Assembly: GCA_016930435.1 (NCBI GenBank)
Contig: JAFGGQ010000055.1
Span: 1 to 23,700 of the forward strand
Length of the DNA stretch: 23,700 nucleotides
Source: a bacterium
GTDB lineage: Bacteria; UBP14; UBA6098; JAFGQG01
Direction: 5' to 3'
The notes under the pieces were generated by a model. That model was not told the DNA's origin and did no database searches. It saw only the letters and a list, made by a program, of their open reading frames with translations. Positions 23,122-23,700 of the stretch are shown one piece after another (position 1 is the first letter of the stretch; every line of letters starts with the position of its first letter). The position numbers and the translations under genes are program-made.

Positions 23122-23700
23122 TTAATTCCCTGATTTATTCACTTTAAAGTTGATCTTTACCCTCAAAAAGCTCTTGGTTCCCGTACCCTGAGGCATAAAC
23201 AACAATATTTCATGGGTTTTAGTGAGGTCGGTCGGAGGGGTCTGCAAAAATATATCGAATGTAGAAGGTTGATCGGGAGAGAGAACAAGGGACGAATCGT
23301 AGGCTATCCATTCCGAATTCTGCAGCCGGGGGTATCCGGGAGATGGTAAAATGGTCCATTTTGCTACGTCCGAGGCAGGGTCCAGCGATTCTACATAACA
23401 TTTCTTACCGGTTCGGAATGGATGATATATTTTCACCTGTTTCTGGTAAAGTTCACCGGGTACCACATCATTGAAGATTAGCGTGGAGGGAACGATAACC
23501 AATTCATTATGCCCAACCGTGGGAACCGCTTTGGCATCTGCTTCGGTCTCAAACCGGTATAATAAATAAGCGCCAAGCGAGATCGATCCGCCAGGAATTT
23601 CCGGGTCCGGAATGGGAAGCGCTGAAATACCCAGTAACCAGTGATGGTTATACCAACCCTGGTCTTCGGGGATCTCCATGAACATCCTTACGTTTTCTTC
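23122..23700 (-). CDS. Secreted beta-rich protein, C-terminal part (partial)
   Basis: The frame stays open to the right edge of the window: codons for EENVR precede the first in-window ATG at 23685, with no stop or ribosome site there. The true start therefore probably lies outside, and 192 residues are visible. VRMFMEIPEDQGWYNHHWLL and VIVPSTLIFNDVVPGELYQK, followed by KQVKIYHPF and alternating strands to VKINFKV, suggest one or more Ig-like beta-sandwiches of an envelope or secreted protein. The pattern 'strand-FNDVxPG' recalls ASH/MSP-like and DUF916-like domains, but I cannot assign a family. It ends 25 bp before the 1172-aa gene, with that gene's ribosome site in the gap, so the two form an operon and may act together at the cell surface. 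Confidence 0.6.
   Translation of the reverse strand, partial: EENVRMFMEIPEDQGWYNHHWLLGISALPIPDPEIPGGSISLGAYLLYRFETEADAKAVPTVGHNELVIVPSTLIFNDVVPGELYQKQVKIYHPFRTGKKCYVESLDPASDVAKWTILPSPGYPRLQNSEWIAYDSSLVLSPDQPSTFDIFLQTPPTDLTKTHEILLFMPQGTGTKSFLRVKINFKVNKSGN

Overview
The window reads as a surface-polysaccharide (O-antigen or capsule type) biosynthesis and export locus of a Gram-negative bacterium, followed by the end of a convergent operon for large secreted proteins. No rRNA or taxonomic marker is present. The C-terminal YPNPFN-type sorting domain of the last big protein, the Wzm/Wzt LPS-type exporter and the strong AGGAGG Shine-Dalgarno sites fit a member of the FCB superphylum or a neighbouring uncultivated phylum (Zixibacteria, Cloacimonadota or WOR-3 type). 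That placement is inference.

Layout, plus strand. (1) 1-69 is the tail of an upstream gene, followed by a 310-bp AT-rich gap with two small dyads. (2) 380-13106 is a tight 13-gene operon in which every junction is an overlap or a gap of at most 19 bp. It encodes a GT4 glycosyltransferase, Wzm, Wzt with a carbohydrate-recognition C-domain, three methyltransferases, a cytoplasmic alpha/alpha-toroid protein, a second GT4, a COG4627-like methyltransferase, a FkbM methyltransferase, and three more GT-B enzymes, the last of CgeB type. (3) 13177-13539 is a lone hotdog acyl-CoA thioesterase with noncoding flanks. (4) 13644-18242 is a second tight operon: cupin, GDP-perosamine-synthase-like aminotransferase, an overlooked 49-codon ORF, a DesVI/TylM1-like methyltransferase, a GT4 and a GT2. 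(5) gmd (GDP-mannose 4,6-dehydratase) stands alone after an 84-bp gap. Minus strand: (6) a 1172-aa secreted protein with a signal peptide, three copies of a two-domain Ig-like supermodule and a C-terminal sorting domain, preceded by (7) a partial secreted beta-rich protein that runs off the window.

Working model: Gmd converts GDP-mannose to GDP-4-keto-6-deoxy-mannose, the aminotransferase makes GDP-perosamine, and the DesVI-like enzyme may N-methylate the amino sugar. Seven glycosyltransferases build the chain on a lipid carrier, and up to five further methyltransferases add or cap with methyl groups. Wzm/Wzt exports the finished chain, with the Wzt C-domain as a likely reader of the modified terminus. 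No initiating phosphoglycosyltransferase, Wzx, Wzy or O-antigen ligase is visible, so these must lie elsewhere.

No tRNA, rRNA, CRISPR array, insertion sequence or phage gene was seen. The least ordinary parts are the predicted N-methyl-perosamine branch, the number of methyltransferases, the toroid protein inside the operon, the coupled 49-codon ORF and the alternating two-domain architecture of the surface protein.
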